Source: Scylla paramamosain (taxonomy: Eukaryota; Arthropoda; Malacostraca; Decapoda; Portunidae). From it: 64,000 bases of DNA. The number at the start of each line of letters is the position of its first letter. Positions within the stretch are counted from its first letter, which is position 1. Positions 26,002 to 36,831 of the stretch are shown here, one piece after another. Below the pieces are notes generated by a model, which ran no database searches, was not told where the DNA came from, and was given only the letters and a program-made list of their open reading frames with translations. The stretch is taken from contig NW_026973671.1 in the NCBI RefSeq assembly GCF_035594125.1, forward strand, positions 868,501 to 932,500. Reading direction: 5' to 3'. The translations under genes and the position numbers were made by a program.

Positions 26002-26032
26002 TCAACGAGCCTTTCCGCTTTCCACTGGTAGT

Positions 26033-26080
26033 TGGTAACAATTTTGTCCGTCGAGCATTGTTCGATCGTGTGGACGCACC
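26033..26080 (-). repeat. Right terminal inverted repeat, right Harbinger copy
   Basis: Reverse complement of the left end (47 of 48 positions). It is followed directly by TTAA at 26081-26084 and then unrelated DNA. Confidence 0.92.
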
Positions 26081-26155
26081 TTAACTCACAGCGTCAAGAG
26101 ATAGAAGTGTTCAGCGGGGAGCCACAAAACACGCCACAGCAGGGAAATGCGCGCG

Positions 26156-26480
26156 CAAACTGGAGAGGAGTTTTGTGCTGTTGACTGTTCACATTTGTTG
26201 TCTTAGTTTAGGTAATAGAATAATAAGTACATTTTATTTATTTACAAGTGGAAGTAAAAGAACTGCTAAATATCCGGTATCTCAAGCCATACGCTCTTCA
26301 CATGGAAGAAGCGGCAACACAAACTGGATACGAGTCTTGTGCTGTTGACTGTTCACATTTATTGTCTTAGTTTAGCTAATAGAATAAGAAGTACTTTTTG
26401 TTTATTTACAAGCGGAAATAAAAGAACTGTTAAATACCCGGTATCTCAAGCCATACGCTCTTCACATGGAAGAAGCGGCA
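26156..26480. repeat. 164-bp tandem duplication
   Basis: 26156-26319 and 26320-26480 match in order with scattered substitutions; both end CATGGAAGAAGCGGCA. It lies 72 bp outside the right Harbinger end. Confidence 0.9.
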
Positions 26481-27088
26481 CCACCGCGTGTTCCAACAAT
26501 GTCGTGAGCTGATGTCTGCCCCACCTCCTCAACTCTCCATTTCAGCATATTTCCTCCCAGGCTTGTTTCTTCTGCTGTATATTAAGAGCCTGTCGTTTGG
26601 ATACGAAAATAGATAAATAAAAATAAGTAAAATGTACTTATTTTTCGAAAAATAAAATCACAGCTAGACTAGATTTGATTATGAATCATTACTTGTTATA
26701 GTCTTCTAATAATAAATCAATATCAAAACAATGCCAACTCCATTAATAGAAAAGAAAGAATAAGGATATTGAGCCGAAATGTTTTTTTTTTTTTTTCCTC
26801 CTTTCCTCGGTACCTAGTCACTTTTCCTCCCCTTCATACTTTTCCTCTACCCTTCACCTTTCTTCCTTCTCCTACTGCTATATAACACGAGTCTAGAAAC
26901 AGCTAGAAATCCTGAAATTTACGCTAAATATTGACGAGGAGAAACTGTTACCGTGGCAGAGACGGGGCGGGGCTGGGCTGGGCTCAGCGGGGCTCGGCAG
27001 GTTGGGCCCCAAGGATACTGTGATGTTTATGTGTCTGCCCTCTGTGTATGTGTGTGTGTGTGTATGCGCGCGTTTAACTGGATAGCTG

Positions 27089-27137
<49 letters not shown>
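26481..27137. other. Spacer with (GT)n
   Basis: AT-rich to 26930, then the G-rich quadruplex block, then (GT)n 27045-27063 and 27089-27137. Confidence 0.7.
26964..26982 (+). other. G-quadruplex motif with short loops
   Basis: Four G runs (4, 4, 3, 3) separated by loops of 1, 2 and 2 bases, inside a GGGCT-rich block to 27010. Confidence 0.6.
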
Positions 27138-27139
<2 letters not shown>

Positions 27140-28023
27140 CGAGGCAAAAAAACGGAAGTATTGGTTTGATGGTTGATTACTCTTAGGTTATAGTTGAACG
27201 TTACATTGACGTCACGAAAGAAAAAAGAAATGAAAGAAATTGCAATGTAACGTTTTCTTCACTGAGGACGACACCTGCATCACAGCCACTGACGGTGACT
27301 CGCTGCACTCTTACAAGAAGTGAAGGAAAGGAAGCCTAACGATGCCTAACGATGCTTAACGAAGGGCCTGCATCACCATCTCCTGACTCTTCTCCACACA
27401 TTCACAAAAAAGTGGCCGCTTTGCCGCGCTGCCCAACGAGGAGTAGCTCTGCGTCACTACCCTACCGGCGGGGACACTTCCCAAAGCTGACTTAAAAAGC
27501 AAAGCCCTGGAAGCAAGGAAGGCGGTCAAGTTGAGCGCACGTAAGCCAGAGAACAGCCTCATCAGCTCACCAAAGTCAGTGTGGCAAGACGCACGGCAGC
27601 AAGTAGCAGATAGTCATCAGCCCCGTCCTCGCCTTCACAACGCCCACAAAACCAGTCATCAGCGTCATCAGGTATTGATTGTCAGTCGTCTCGCCCTAAG
27701 AAAAGTATCCACTCCCGCCCCTCCGAGGACCATGAAAGCTGCCCACCGAGCTGTCTGCCCGGGGCCGTCTTAAAGAGAAGGATTCTATCTGCTGAAGGGA
27801 AGGTAACTGAAGGGAAGGATGAGTTCTTACATAAAGACTGGCGCGTGTGTACCGGTGTGCAAGAACGGCAACAATAATAGCAGCAGCAGCAGGAGAAGGC
27901 GGAGGAAGAGTGTTAGTAATTGACACTTGGAGACAATAATTCAGAAGGTGAAAATGGACTTAATACATAAACAATAAATCAGTTTGGCCTGTCCTTATTT
28001 TTAGCTTTCTTTTTTATTATTAT

Positions 28024-28073
<50 letters not shown>

Positions 28074-28689
28074 AACGGTAAAAAGAAACAAGAAATAGAA
28101 GCAAATGCATAATAAAATGACGGCAAAGACGATAAAGAAAATACAAGTAAAAACAGAAGATGAACAACATGACAACGATAACGAACAAGAATCACTATAC
28201 TCTACCTCCTCCTCTTAGCACAAAAGACACCGCTGACCCATACACACACATGTTCAGTAACTAACCACGGCCACCCTCAACCAGATTCAGTCGCTCGAGC
28301 GTCACTCACGTCCACTGCTGACTCGCTGGCTCGCTGACTCTCTGCCCCATTGCTTCGCTCCTCATCCTTCTCGAATACACGAGGTGAAAGGCTAGCCAGG
28401 TACTCAAATCCTCGTTCTCTGCTCTCCACCAGGGGACAAAAAGGCCTCTTACTATTCATGGGATGTGATATGAAAGTGAAATTAAGTACTGGTAGGCTTA
28501 CAGATATACGAGTACTACTAAGCATATTTGTAACGCTGGCACACTTTTGAGGCTTTTTGCAATAAAATATATATATAATGTTGCTTTGGTCTCTTTTTCA
28601 CCTCTCTTGTTCCTCTCTAAGATTTTGTTTTTCCATATTGTATTTTTATGTTCTTATTTACTTTTTATTGATAAGAGGGTATAGGAAAA
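27138..28689. other. Spacer with (GA)n
   Basis: (GA)n 28027-28063. Mixed-composition DNA, GC-richer at 27400-27780. No frame could be tied to a known protein. Confidence 0.5.
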
Positions 28690-28850
28690 ATAAATAAATA
28701 AAAAGGCCCACTGAAGGTTCTAGTCCACAAAAAGTGCAGTCAAGAGGGCTGTCCAAAATTTGAGGACTAGTGTCATGAAACATTTCCTCTCGAAACAGTT
28801 CAGGTGATAAGCAGGAGGTAATACAGAAGCAGGCAGAGAGTGGTGCTTGT
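28690..28850 (+). repeat. Dispersed repeat family GGCCCACTGAAGG, copy 1
   Basis: It begins GGCCCACTGAAGG, then AGTCCACAAA, and ends near AATACAGAAGCAGGCAGAGA. The first part matches the reverse complement of 62565-62645 and the later part resembles 49180-49230. I recall this as a common decapod repeat (not checked). Confidence 0.5.
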
Positions 28851-28967
28851 CTCACTTGTCTAAATACCGGCACAAGGACTTTTTTGCTACATCTATTTCA
28901 TATTTATCTATAATTTTTCATATTTCTTTTGAGACCAAAGGAATAATAGTAGTAGTAACTCCCTCTC

Positions 28968-28969
<2 letters not shown>

Positions 28970-29013
<44 letters not shown>

Positions 29014-29128
29014 AGGAGTCGCGGAGCGGATGTAAAAAATTCGGCCATGTTTTCCTCAACATATTAATCATATTCTGGAATTTTAATATATATACGAATT
29101 AAAAAAAACATCACTCGCTGCTGTGTTC

Positions 29129-29177
<49 letters not shown>
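28970..29177. repeat. (TG)n and (GA)n microsatellites
   Basis: (TG)n 28970-29013 and (GA)n 29132-29177. Confidence 0.97.
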
Positions 29178-29180
<3 letters not shown>

Positions 29181-29320
29181 GGGCGAGCGCAAAGGTACAA
29201 AATAAAGCTGGTATTGTTCGTGGGCAGGGTAAAAACACTTGTTGGTCCTGTGATTAATTAAGCGTACGCGGTAGTAGGAGACAATGAGATGATGAATTTT
29301 GACCCGACTCTATTTGGTAA

Positions 29321-29355
29321 TCCCGTGTGTGTGAAAGCCTCCCACACACACGGGA
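29321..29355. other. Perfect 13-bp inverted repeat, 9-base loop
   Basis: TCCCGTGTGTGTG at 29321-29333 pairs with 29343-29355. No T run follows. It may be a chance product of GT-rich DNA. Confidence 0.6.
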
Positions 29356-29639
29356 GAGGCACACTCCATCATGAGCAGCAGCGAGTAGGAGGCGGCGGCG
29401 GAGGAAGGAGAATATCTGTAATTGAGGGCAATGACCCAGAACACCCAAGCTCATGCAATCTGATCTAGCTGAAATACCGGCGGTCCGTCTTTCATCTTGT
29501 CTTCTTTTAGGTTAAGATGTTACTGGCCTTTTCTTTTTTCTGCCTCCGCAACCTATTATATTAAAGTAGGGGTGTTTTGTTATTTTTTTCACCTGAAATT
29601 CCTAGATAAGTCACTTCACTCCATTAACATTATCTGATA

Positions 29640-30010
29640 AGTATGTGAAACCTCTAAGAATGTATTTCTTGTTTACTTCTTTTCACTTATCCAACTCCCT
29701 CATTCTTTATAGTGTCTCTTATTTCGGCATCAGTTATCCAGTTCACCCTCTTCACCGTTTAAAAATTCTACATATTGTTAAGTCTCTGAAATCTGCAAAG
29801 AATTTCTCTCCTCTCTTTCTCCACTTCTTTTCTCTCATCTGTATCCACTGTTCTCTTCTCATGTTAGATTTATTGCAGTCACTTCATTTCGCTAAATTTT
29901 TCTAATAAATGTCTGGAATCCAAGGATTTTCTCTCTCTCTCCACTTCTTCCCACTCGCAGGCTCATAAGCTCTAATGCTTATCTATCTCTCCTCGTGTGT
30001 TTTTGTTCTT
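29640..30010. repeat. Possible degenerate tandem array, pyrimidine-rich
   Basis: Blocks like GTCTCTGAAATCTGCAAAGA with CTCTCTNTCTCCACTTCTT occur near 29783 and 29911, with a weaker one at 29647. The period is about 130 bp. Confidence 0.4.
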
Positions 30011-30724
30011 ATCCTTAAAATAATGCGCCTCCTTTACCTTCTTAACCTTCCAGCGGCGGATCGTTCATAATAATACCTAACTACATTCTTTCCCACTAAC
30101 TTTCCCAGCCAAGACTGATTTTACTCTTCAAATCTGACTCAAATATTTTCTTCTCCCTTGCGGTTTAGTTTGGTCTCAAAATTCATCCAGAAACATTACA
30201 TACATTTTTTTTTTCAGAACCATTTTTATTCTGATTACAAACACTCATGCTCAGACAAAGAAAGATTATCTTTCTGTTCAACTTTTTTCTTTGATGTCAA
30301 TATTTCTACGTTAAGCTTCTCTAGCACTTTTCCCTATGTTAAAATTTTTATTGCACTAATGACACTGGCTGGAACCTTCCGCTCATGCTAAAACGAAACA
30401 AACGTAAAATCTTCCCCTTCCCACTCTTATTTTTATACATCACAGACAACGCAGCATTTACGTCCTGTTCACACAACAACTTCCCTCCTCACGAGTCTCT
30501 TTATCCTAATTAGTCAGCACATTAAAGGACTTTAGATGAATAACACTAAAAACAGTAAGCACGGAGCGGTATGTTACTCAACTATTCACCATGACTGCAC
30601 ATTTAACTGAATAAGTTTACTGTCCCTCCGCCACTGTTCTGTCTTGTTGCTTATGACAAAACACAATGTAATATAGGAATACTTGGTTTTGTTCCCGCCT
30701 GTCTAAGCTGCAGGTTAGGTTATG
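30011..30724. other. Spacer left of the solo LTR
   Basis: AT-rich DNA. TTGTTCCCGCCTGTCTAAGC near 30690 is followed by GGTTAGGTTATGAGTAC. No gene is seen. Confidence 0.5.
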
Positions 30725-30729
30725 AGTAC
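30725..30729. repeat. Target-site duplication AGTAC, left of solo LTR
   Basis: Identical to 31607-31611 directly after the other end. Confidence 0.7.
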
Positions 30730-31606
30730 TGTAACACCCACTCAGGGGCGTCACACAAGGGTATTTCTTCTTGGTATATTATTACGCCTCGTTATTGACA
30801 CTCGTTCATTCTTGTGCGTGTTTACTTGTCCCATATGGTGAACGTGAGGGTGAACGACAGGGTGAACGTGAGGGTGAACGCGAGGGTGAACGGTCCAACT
30901 GGAAAAGGACCCTTAATTAATCTCTATGCAATACAAAATTAACATAAGTAACATCACAAAGTCCACATGAAGGCATTGGAGCAACACATTAATGAAATCA
31001 CTATGAACACGTGTCAAAAAGAAAAAAAAATAACAAATACATGATAAATAAACTACTAGATGATAAATAAACTACTAGCTAACAAGCTATGGTGACTATC
31101 CTTACGGTGTAAAGACCCTTCTGGGTCACAAATCTCACATGAATGTTCAATTACCTAACTACGACAATTTACGTTGAAATATCACAAAAACACAACATAT
31201 ATGTAACAGTTCTAGGTGTAAGGTAAAGTAAATACAACAGGAGAGAATAACAAGCAACAAATTACTACACCTTCCTAATATATTCCTAATCCTATCACAA
31301 ATGTAATAGAGGAACACTCACCAATCTCTGGCGCTCACAGGGAATAATTCCACAGGTTTCACTGCAACAAGGTGTGTGCGGCTGCTATACCACAGATAGA
31401 CTGCCGGCTTGACCTCCCTCCCTGAGCTACCTTCCCTCGGTTTACCGCTCGAGGGATTCATACACGAATGAAACACTCATTACCACTCATTATTCCCAGG
31501 TAGTTATCATATGAAACGAGCAAATACTATGAAACAAACAAATATGAAACGAGCAATATACAGAAATAATTTGTATAGTGACCACCATCAAACACCACGT
31601 GTTACA
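30730..31606. mobile_element. Solo long terminal repeat of an LTR retrotransposon
   Basis: An 877-bp block begins TGTAACA and ends TGTTACA, a perfect 7-bp terminal inverted repeat of the TG...CA type. It is flanked by identical AGTAC on both sides (30725-30729 and 31607-31611), a 5-bp target duplication as made by LTR-retrotransposon integrase. There is no coding sequence and no second repeat, so it is a solo LTR left by recombination between two LTRs. It contains a 12-bp minisatellite (30838-30893) and several AATAAA-like words near 31040-31070. The family cannot be told from ends alone, and the orientation is not certain. Confidence 0.72.
30838..30893. repeat. 12-bp minisatellite GTGAACGNGAGG
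   Basis: About four and a half imperfect units inside the solo LTR. One unit reads GTGAACGACAGG. Confidence 0.8.
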
Positions 31607-31611
31607 AGTAC
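31607..31611. repeat. Target-site duplication AGTAC, right of solo LTR
   Basis: Identical to 30725-30729. Confidence 0.7.
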
Positions 31612-31898
31612 ACCATTGCTCTGTCTAGTCCCTCATCACCAAACACGAGGAACACTCTCTCATTTCTCGTCTGTCCCCAGTGCAGGTAAGGTTAACAGTA
31701 TATATGTAATAGCAAAACTGTGTATTGGTGGGCAGGTTCGCACAATCAGTATTTAATAATGCTGTAGGAATAATAGATGCTTGCCACTCTGGTATTCTGC
31801 CCCTCCACCTTACTTTCCACACGTCCAAAGTAGCGATGGTGGTGGCAGCAATAATAAAAGCAAAGTTTTCAGTATGTAATTCTCTTCCTCTTTTTATT

Positions 31899-31939
<41 letters not shown>

Positions 31940-32963
31940 GGATCCTGGAAAGCAGAGCAACACATTTACACAAGTCAGCATGAACATCCTTATCTGAAGA
32001 GTAATTAATTACGGTGACAGAATTATCTGGCGCAGCTCGAGGTGCAGTGCCGTGCCAATGCTTCTTGCGGCAAATGTCTGCAACATAGGCCTATTCTGAA
32101 TCACTTCCGCGCCGCACCACCACTACTTTCAAGAGGCTCTAGCTGAAGTGATTTTTTTCAAGAAATATACTTGGACCTACGTTTGTATATACATACACGA
32201 ACTGCCGCTGTTGACTTCTTGCAGCGTCTTTTATATTCTTACGTTCTTGTTATGGTCGTAAGTTGTCCGCTGGCACCGAGTGAAAGTGAGCGGGAGCCAA
32301 CCGTCTTGTACAAGCAGACAGGCGCTGAGAACCTGGCGCGTGGGAAGCTGTCATTGCACTAATGCCCGCACAGTGGCACCAGTTTCCGGTTTTGTCTGTT
32401 TTTTCTCCACTTAATACATGTCGACCTTATTACCGGAAAACCGCAATTTGGCGCGACTTAAGTGAACATTAGAGAGCATTTCCATAAAGTCCCTCCGGTA
32501 AGTATTCGTAATGGTGAGTAATGCTGCTGTTTACTTGTTCAGCGTCGGACCTCAGCCGCCTCTTCCCGCCGCGTCCCGCAGCCCGTAACGAGGCAACTTC
32601 TGCCCCGCGTCCTAACTTTTGGTACAAGACTCGCAGCTTTATGTCTGGACACACTTAGCGAAGAGAAGGAAAGAAGGAAGAATCTCAGCATTCATATTTA
32701 TTTAAATGTAAACTTGCTTCCTCATGCGTGCCCATTGTAGTCACCCACACTACTTATGTATCTGCCTAAACTATGCACACTAAATTATACACTACGCCTG
32801 TACGAAACGAATTAATTTGGCAGCTGCATTTAACTCTGGCGGGGGATTCCTGAAATGCTGACGATGATGACTAGTGTGTATTTTTGACCTTTAAATATGG
32901 TTCGTAAATATAAGCGAAGCAGCTTCGTCCTCTTGTTTGTCAGTGAATCAGTGAGTGAAGCAG

Positions 32964-32998
<35 letters not shown>

Positions 32999-33067
32999 TA
33001 TACTGGTAATATCTGAATCAATTGGCTTCGGTAAAGACGATTACACAACACACAGCAACCATTAGTT

Positions 33068-33101
<34 letters not shown>
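31612..33101. other. Spacer with (CT)n, (TC)n and (GA)n
   Basis: (CT)n 31903-31939, (TC)n 32967-32998 and (GA)n 33070-33101; the last two form an inverted pair about 70 bp apart. GCGCCGCACCACC near 32107 matches the reverse complement of 41567-41579, perhaps another dispersed repeat. Confidence 0.6.
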
Positions 33102-33106
<5 letters not shown>

Positions 33107-33719
33107 GTAGGTCCGAAGGAAGTAAAGAAAAAGAAAGGAACTGAAGGAAGTGTGTTGAGTGCAAGAGGGACTCAAAAGGAAGAGGAAATTAAAGAAAATG
33201 AGAGGCAGGAAAGGGCTATCACGAGAGAGAGAGAGAGACTGTAGTAGACTATGGACAATTGGTGGCGGTGTAGCAGGTGATGTCACACGCTGCTGACGTC
33301 ACCACTATATCAGACATCTCCTTCGACACGGCCCCAGATATTCAGTAATGATTCAATGGTACAAGAAGACGCCGCCGTGACAAGATCGCGGCGTGTTGGC
33401 TGATGAGAGATAGCCTCGTCTTGTGTAGCCTGTTGCCTTAGCAGTGAAGAGCGACATGTAGGGACGTGTTCCTTTATACACGGACGCAGTTTCAACGATG
33501 TACACCCACCTGCATCATCACCACCAACACCAACATTACTGCTACCACTATTACTTCCGCTGTTACAAACTCTCACACCGCAAACCTCACCAATTTTCAC
33601 GCCATCATACAATTGACAAGGCATCTCATTTCAAAATACCTCACAAACACGACACAGAAGAACAAAAATTAAAGAAGAAAGTAAACATGTCAAATAAACC
33701 TATAGTGAAACAGAAGAGT
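33102..33719. other. Spacer, no feature seen
   Basis: Open frames here (for example minus 33310-33624) are of mixed composition but not recognised. CACCAACAC-type words dominate 33515-33580. Confidence 0.4.
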
Positions 33720-34000
33720 AGAGTGTTGGAGTAGGAGGGGAATGCTAGAAAAGAGCATCAGATAATTGGAGCACGCAAGGAGGGAATGCAGGGACGGAAA
33801 TAAATGAAGGACAGAGTGTTGGATTAAGTGAGAGAAAAGGGTCGAGAAGAGAATGAGATGATTTGAACATGACAGGAGAAATGGAAGGACAGGAATAAAA
33901 TTTAATGAAGGACAGTGCTGGATTGTGTGAGAGAAAGGAATAGAGAGGAAAAAGAGAGGATTAGACTTTGCTGGCATTGCTGGGAGAGGAATAAACATCG
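33720..34000. repeat. About 97-bp tandem array, three units
   Basis: GTGTTGGA anchors at about 33723, 33817 and 33915. Units share GAATGAGATGATTTGAAC-like and AATGAAGGACAG words. Confidence 0.75.
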
Positions 34001-34308
34001 TATTTTTTGCCTCACATTCGATGATCAAGTTGTGTTTCAAGTTACCAAATATACTGAGATGTGGGAAGATGACGTGTGTTATCACTGACTTTGGGTGTGA
34101 GCTTATTTCGAATATAAATAAGCAAATAGGTAAGAAATAATAACAACATGAATAATGAAGTGTTTCATTTAGTATTGTTAGCGCCATCATTATGACACGA
34201 GGTACTTGTTAATATTAATTATATTACAGCATGTGACACCAACACCAGTAATCACAGCACATTACAGCTCAGTGTGTTTAGGTGCACTGAGTTGGTGTCG
34301 GTGCTAGA

Positions 34309-34339
<31 letters not shown>
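34001..34339. other. Spacer with (CA)n next to the LINE tail
   Basis: AT-rich DNA, then (CA)n at 34311-34339, 34 bp beyond the retrotransposon tail. Confidence 0.7.
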
Positions 34340-34341
<2 letters not shown>

Positions 34342-34372
34342 TCAAAATGGAATACGTGAAAGAAATATTAAT

Positions 34373-34403
<31 letters not shown>

Positions 34404-36831
34404 CTTTATTGTCAAGATGCAGCATAATAAGCTTACAAATTGAAATTTGCTTTGGCCAGAGCTCCGTACAATATAAGTTGAGTAAAAGTATATAAAAATT
34501 ATGTTAAAAAGTATTTACAAAATAAAAGTTAAAATGATTGAAAGTTAAGATAATTGCACATCATACTAAGGTTACATACATGTATTAGATATATCACAGT
34601 CACACATCTATTGCACAATTGCTGTTTTAGTGTTGGTGATTATAGAGCATGATGCTTTTTGGCACAAATGAGTTCTTATATCTGTTCGTGCGTTGAGTCG
34701 GCAGAGCTAATCTTCTGCCTGACCTGAGGAATACATAGCAGGAGTGGAGGGGATGAAATGAATCGTTCATGATTTTTTCAACCTGCTTCATAGATTGTTC
34801 AAGGAACAGCTTATCTAATGGTTTTGTTTCTGCACCTAATTTCCGTGATTTTCGCACAATCTTTTTAAGCTTACTTTTATCATGACATGTTAGCTTGCCA
34901 TACCAAGTGGTTAAGGAGAAACCTAATAGTGACTCTATTGTAGACTTATAAAAGAGGCTAATTATATGTCTATCTACATGCAGGTTGTTTAAAATACGTA
35001 AAAAATAAAGTCTCTGCTTACATTTCTTGAATACCATATTGGTATTTGCACTACCTTTTAGTTGATTATCAATCATAAGACCTAAATATTTGTACTCTTC
35101 TACTCGGTCTACAGTTTCTGAATCAATTATAATAGGATCAGGTATGCTGCGATTTTTGGTTCTATAATCTATGATCATCTCTTTGTTTTTTTTTATGTTG
35201 AGATCAAGATAGTTTGATTTGCACCAATCCACAAATTGGTTGACTTGGGACACATATTCATCACACTTATCATCCGAAATTTTACCAAGTATTACAGTGT
35301 CGTCAGCATATTTAACAATTGTACAATTACTACATACACTTCTACAGTCGTCAGTGTATAGGCTGAAAAGAACAGGGGACATGACGCAGCCTTGTGGAGC
35401 TCCTGTGTTAGTTGTTAATATATTGGACTTAACATTGTACAACGTGGTATACTGAGGTCTTTCACTTAAAAAACTAAAAATCCATCTCAAAACATAGCTA
35501 TTTACGTTCATTGCTATTAATTTGTTTAAAAGAATGTGGGGTTGCATAGTGTTAAATGCAGAACTGAAGTCCACATACAAGATTCTAGCTTGTGTATTTT
35601 GTTTATCCAAATGTTTACTTATTTCATTCATTAAAGTTAAACTTGCATCTTGAACACATCTGTTTTTACAATATGCAAATTGAAAGGGGTCCTTAAAATT
35701 GTCAACACTGTCACATATAATATTCCTTAAAATATCTTCTAAGCATTTCATGATATTGGAAGTTAAAACAACGGGTCTAAAGTCATTAAAAACTTTGGGA
35801 AATTTCACTTTCGCAATGGGTTTAATTTCGGACTCCTTCCATTTGAGTGGCACGATACCGTGGTCTATAGAGTGCTGAAAGAGTGACCTCAGCACTGGAG
35901 CTAACTGTTCTGCACAACACTTGAGTGCCCTGGCTGGCACACCGTCAGGACCTGTCGCCTTGCTAGCTCGAACCCGCTTTAGGGATTGCAATACACATTT
36001 TTCTGTTATTAAAATCTTTTCACTTGAAATGTTCTGAGTGTCTGATATAATATTATTACACTCCTCACTAAAATTATACCTCTCAAACCTAGCAAAGAAG
36101 GAATTCATTTCGTTAACGTAAGTGGTTATGTCTTGTGGATATGGTATATTTGTCTTTTCTTTATGTCCGCATAAAGTTTTCAGTCCTATCCGAGCATCTT
36201 TAGTACTGTTCGTTCTAAATAAACCCTCGATCTTTTCTTTATAGTCCTTTTTTGAGTCAGTTATTTTCTTATTGATTTTCTTTTGTACTGCTTTTTGTTG
36301 TGTGCTATCACCGTTAACCATGTACCTTCTTTTTTCATTCAACATAGTTTTCAATTCTTTAGTCACCCACGGTTTATTATTAGGGTATATCTTGATTACT
36401 TTTGTAGGTACTAGCATATCAAAACAGAACTGAAAATAGGAATTAAAGATGTCTACGCTTGTATTGATATCCATCTCATTGTCTATAAGAACAGACCAGT
36501 CGGTACACTCGAAACATGCTTGAAGTTTCATGCTGCTATCTTCATCCCATTTTCTAATTGTTACCTGTTCACACTTTTCTCTCTTCAGAACTTGTTTATA
36601 CACTGGCACACAGAACAACATATTATGGTCTCCATTACCTAGGGGGGGCCTTTTTAAAACACGATAACTCTCCTTAACATTACAGAACAGCTTATCTAGT
36701 GTTCTGTTTCCTCTTGTGGGGCACTTAACCGTTTGTACGTATGTTGGTACCTTTTCCTGAAAGTCACAGTGGTTGAAGTCACCCAATATTATCTTGACGC
36801 TCACCGGTAGGAAACCCCAGATAATTTTCAC
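34373..36831 (-). mobile_element. 5'-truncated non-LTR retrotransposon (CR1/Rex1-like group)
   Basis: Minus-strand element made of a long open frame (36831-34627), a 3' untranslated region (34626-34404) with AATAAA at 34410-34405, and a tail of about seven TCTA units (34402-34373). A simple tetranucleotide tail directly after AATAAA is typical of non-LTR retrotransposons. The endonuclease is cut: only its C-terminal part remains, so the insertion is 5'-truncated, as most LINE copies are. The exact 5' edge is not clear and lies near 36800-36890. Confidence 0.85.
34627..36831 (-). CDS. Endonuclease (partial)-reverse transcriptase of a non-LTR retrotransposon
   Basis: Open frame of 734 codons with no internal stop. 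The first codon shown is a GTG in a frame that stays open a little further, so there is no true start. Residues about 11-75 match the C-terminal end of an APE-type endonuclease: ILGDFN near residue 16 and a GDHN motif near 70. A linker with the motif NNKPWVTKEL follows (about 160). The reverse transcriptase domain spans about 280-540, with ATGPDGVPA (about 291), a YVDFSSAF motif, GAPQGCVMSP (about 476) and the catalytic YADD (508-511). The C-terminus ends with a conserved HPLHS...SGRR...TNRYKNSF segment. The type is close to CR1/L2/Rex1 elements; the clade is a judgement from the motifs. The product would copy element RNA at a nicked target, but without the N-terminal endonuclease this copy cannot be autonomous. 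Confidence 0.88.
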   Translation of the reverse strand: MKIIWGFLPVSVKIILGDFNHCDFQEKVPTYVQTVKCPTRGNRTLDKLFCNVKESYRVLKRPPLGNGDHNMLFCVPVYKQVLKREKCEQVTIRKWDEDSSMKLQACFECTDWSVLIDNEMDINTSVDIFNSYFQFCFDMLVPTKVIKIYPNNKPWVTKELKTMLNEKRRYMVNGDSTQQKAVQKKINKKITDSKKDYKEKIEGLFRTNSTKDARIGLKTLCGHKEKTNIPYPQDITTYVNEMNSFFARFERYNFSEECNNIISDTQNISSEKILITEKCVLQSLKRVRASKATGPDGVPARALKCCAEQLAPVLRSLFQHSIDHGIVPLKWKESEIKPIAKVKFPKVFNDFRPVVLTSNIMKCLEDILRNIICDSVDNFKDPFQFAYCKNRCVQDASLTLMNEISKHLDKQNTQARILYVDFSSAFNTMQPHILLNKLIAMNVNSYVLRWIFSFLSERPQYTTLYNVKSNILTTNTGAPQGCVMSPVLFSLYTDDCRSVCSNCTIVKYADDTVILGKISDDKCDEYVSQVNQFVDWCKSNYLDLNIKKNKEMIIDYRTKNRSIPDPIIIDSETVDRVEEYKYLGLMIDNQLKGSANTNMVFKKCKQRLYFLRILNNLHVDRHIISLFYKSTIESLLGFSLTTWYGKLTCHDKSKLKKIVRKSRKLGAETKPLDKLFLEQSMKQVEKIMNDSFHPLHSCYVFLRSGRRLALPTQRTNRYKNSFVPKSIMLYNHQH

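Larger units (their letters stand above)
22756..26080 (+). mobile_element. PIF/Harbinger-type DNA transposon, intact copy (right)
   Basis: The ends are inverted repeats of 48 bp (22756-22803 and 26033-26080) that differ at one position, beginning GGTGCGTCCACACGATCG. TTAA lies immediately outside both ends (22752-22755 and 26081-26084). Inside are two genes on opposite strands, a DDE transposase and a MADF-type DNA-binding protein, which is the two-gene content known for PIF/Harbinger elements. Both reading frames are complete, all four splice sites fit GT-AG, and both genes have an AATAAA signal after the stop. The near-perfect inverted repeats and open genes suggest a young, possibly autonomous copy (inference). 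Harbinger elements usually duplicate a 3-bp TWA site. Here the palindromic TTAA makes a TTA or TAA duplication impossible to tell from a TTAA one. Confidence 0.9.

Noticed and set aside
33690..34190. 166-codon minus-strand frame with internal peptide repeats
   Set aside because: The repeat reflects the roughly 97-bp tandem array; there is no known protein and the composition is Phe/Leu/Ser-rich.
35219..35455. Plus-strand open frame
   Set aside because: It lies antisense inside the reverse transcriptase gene.
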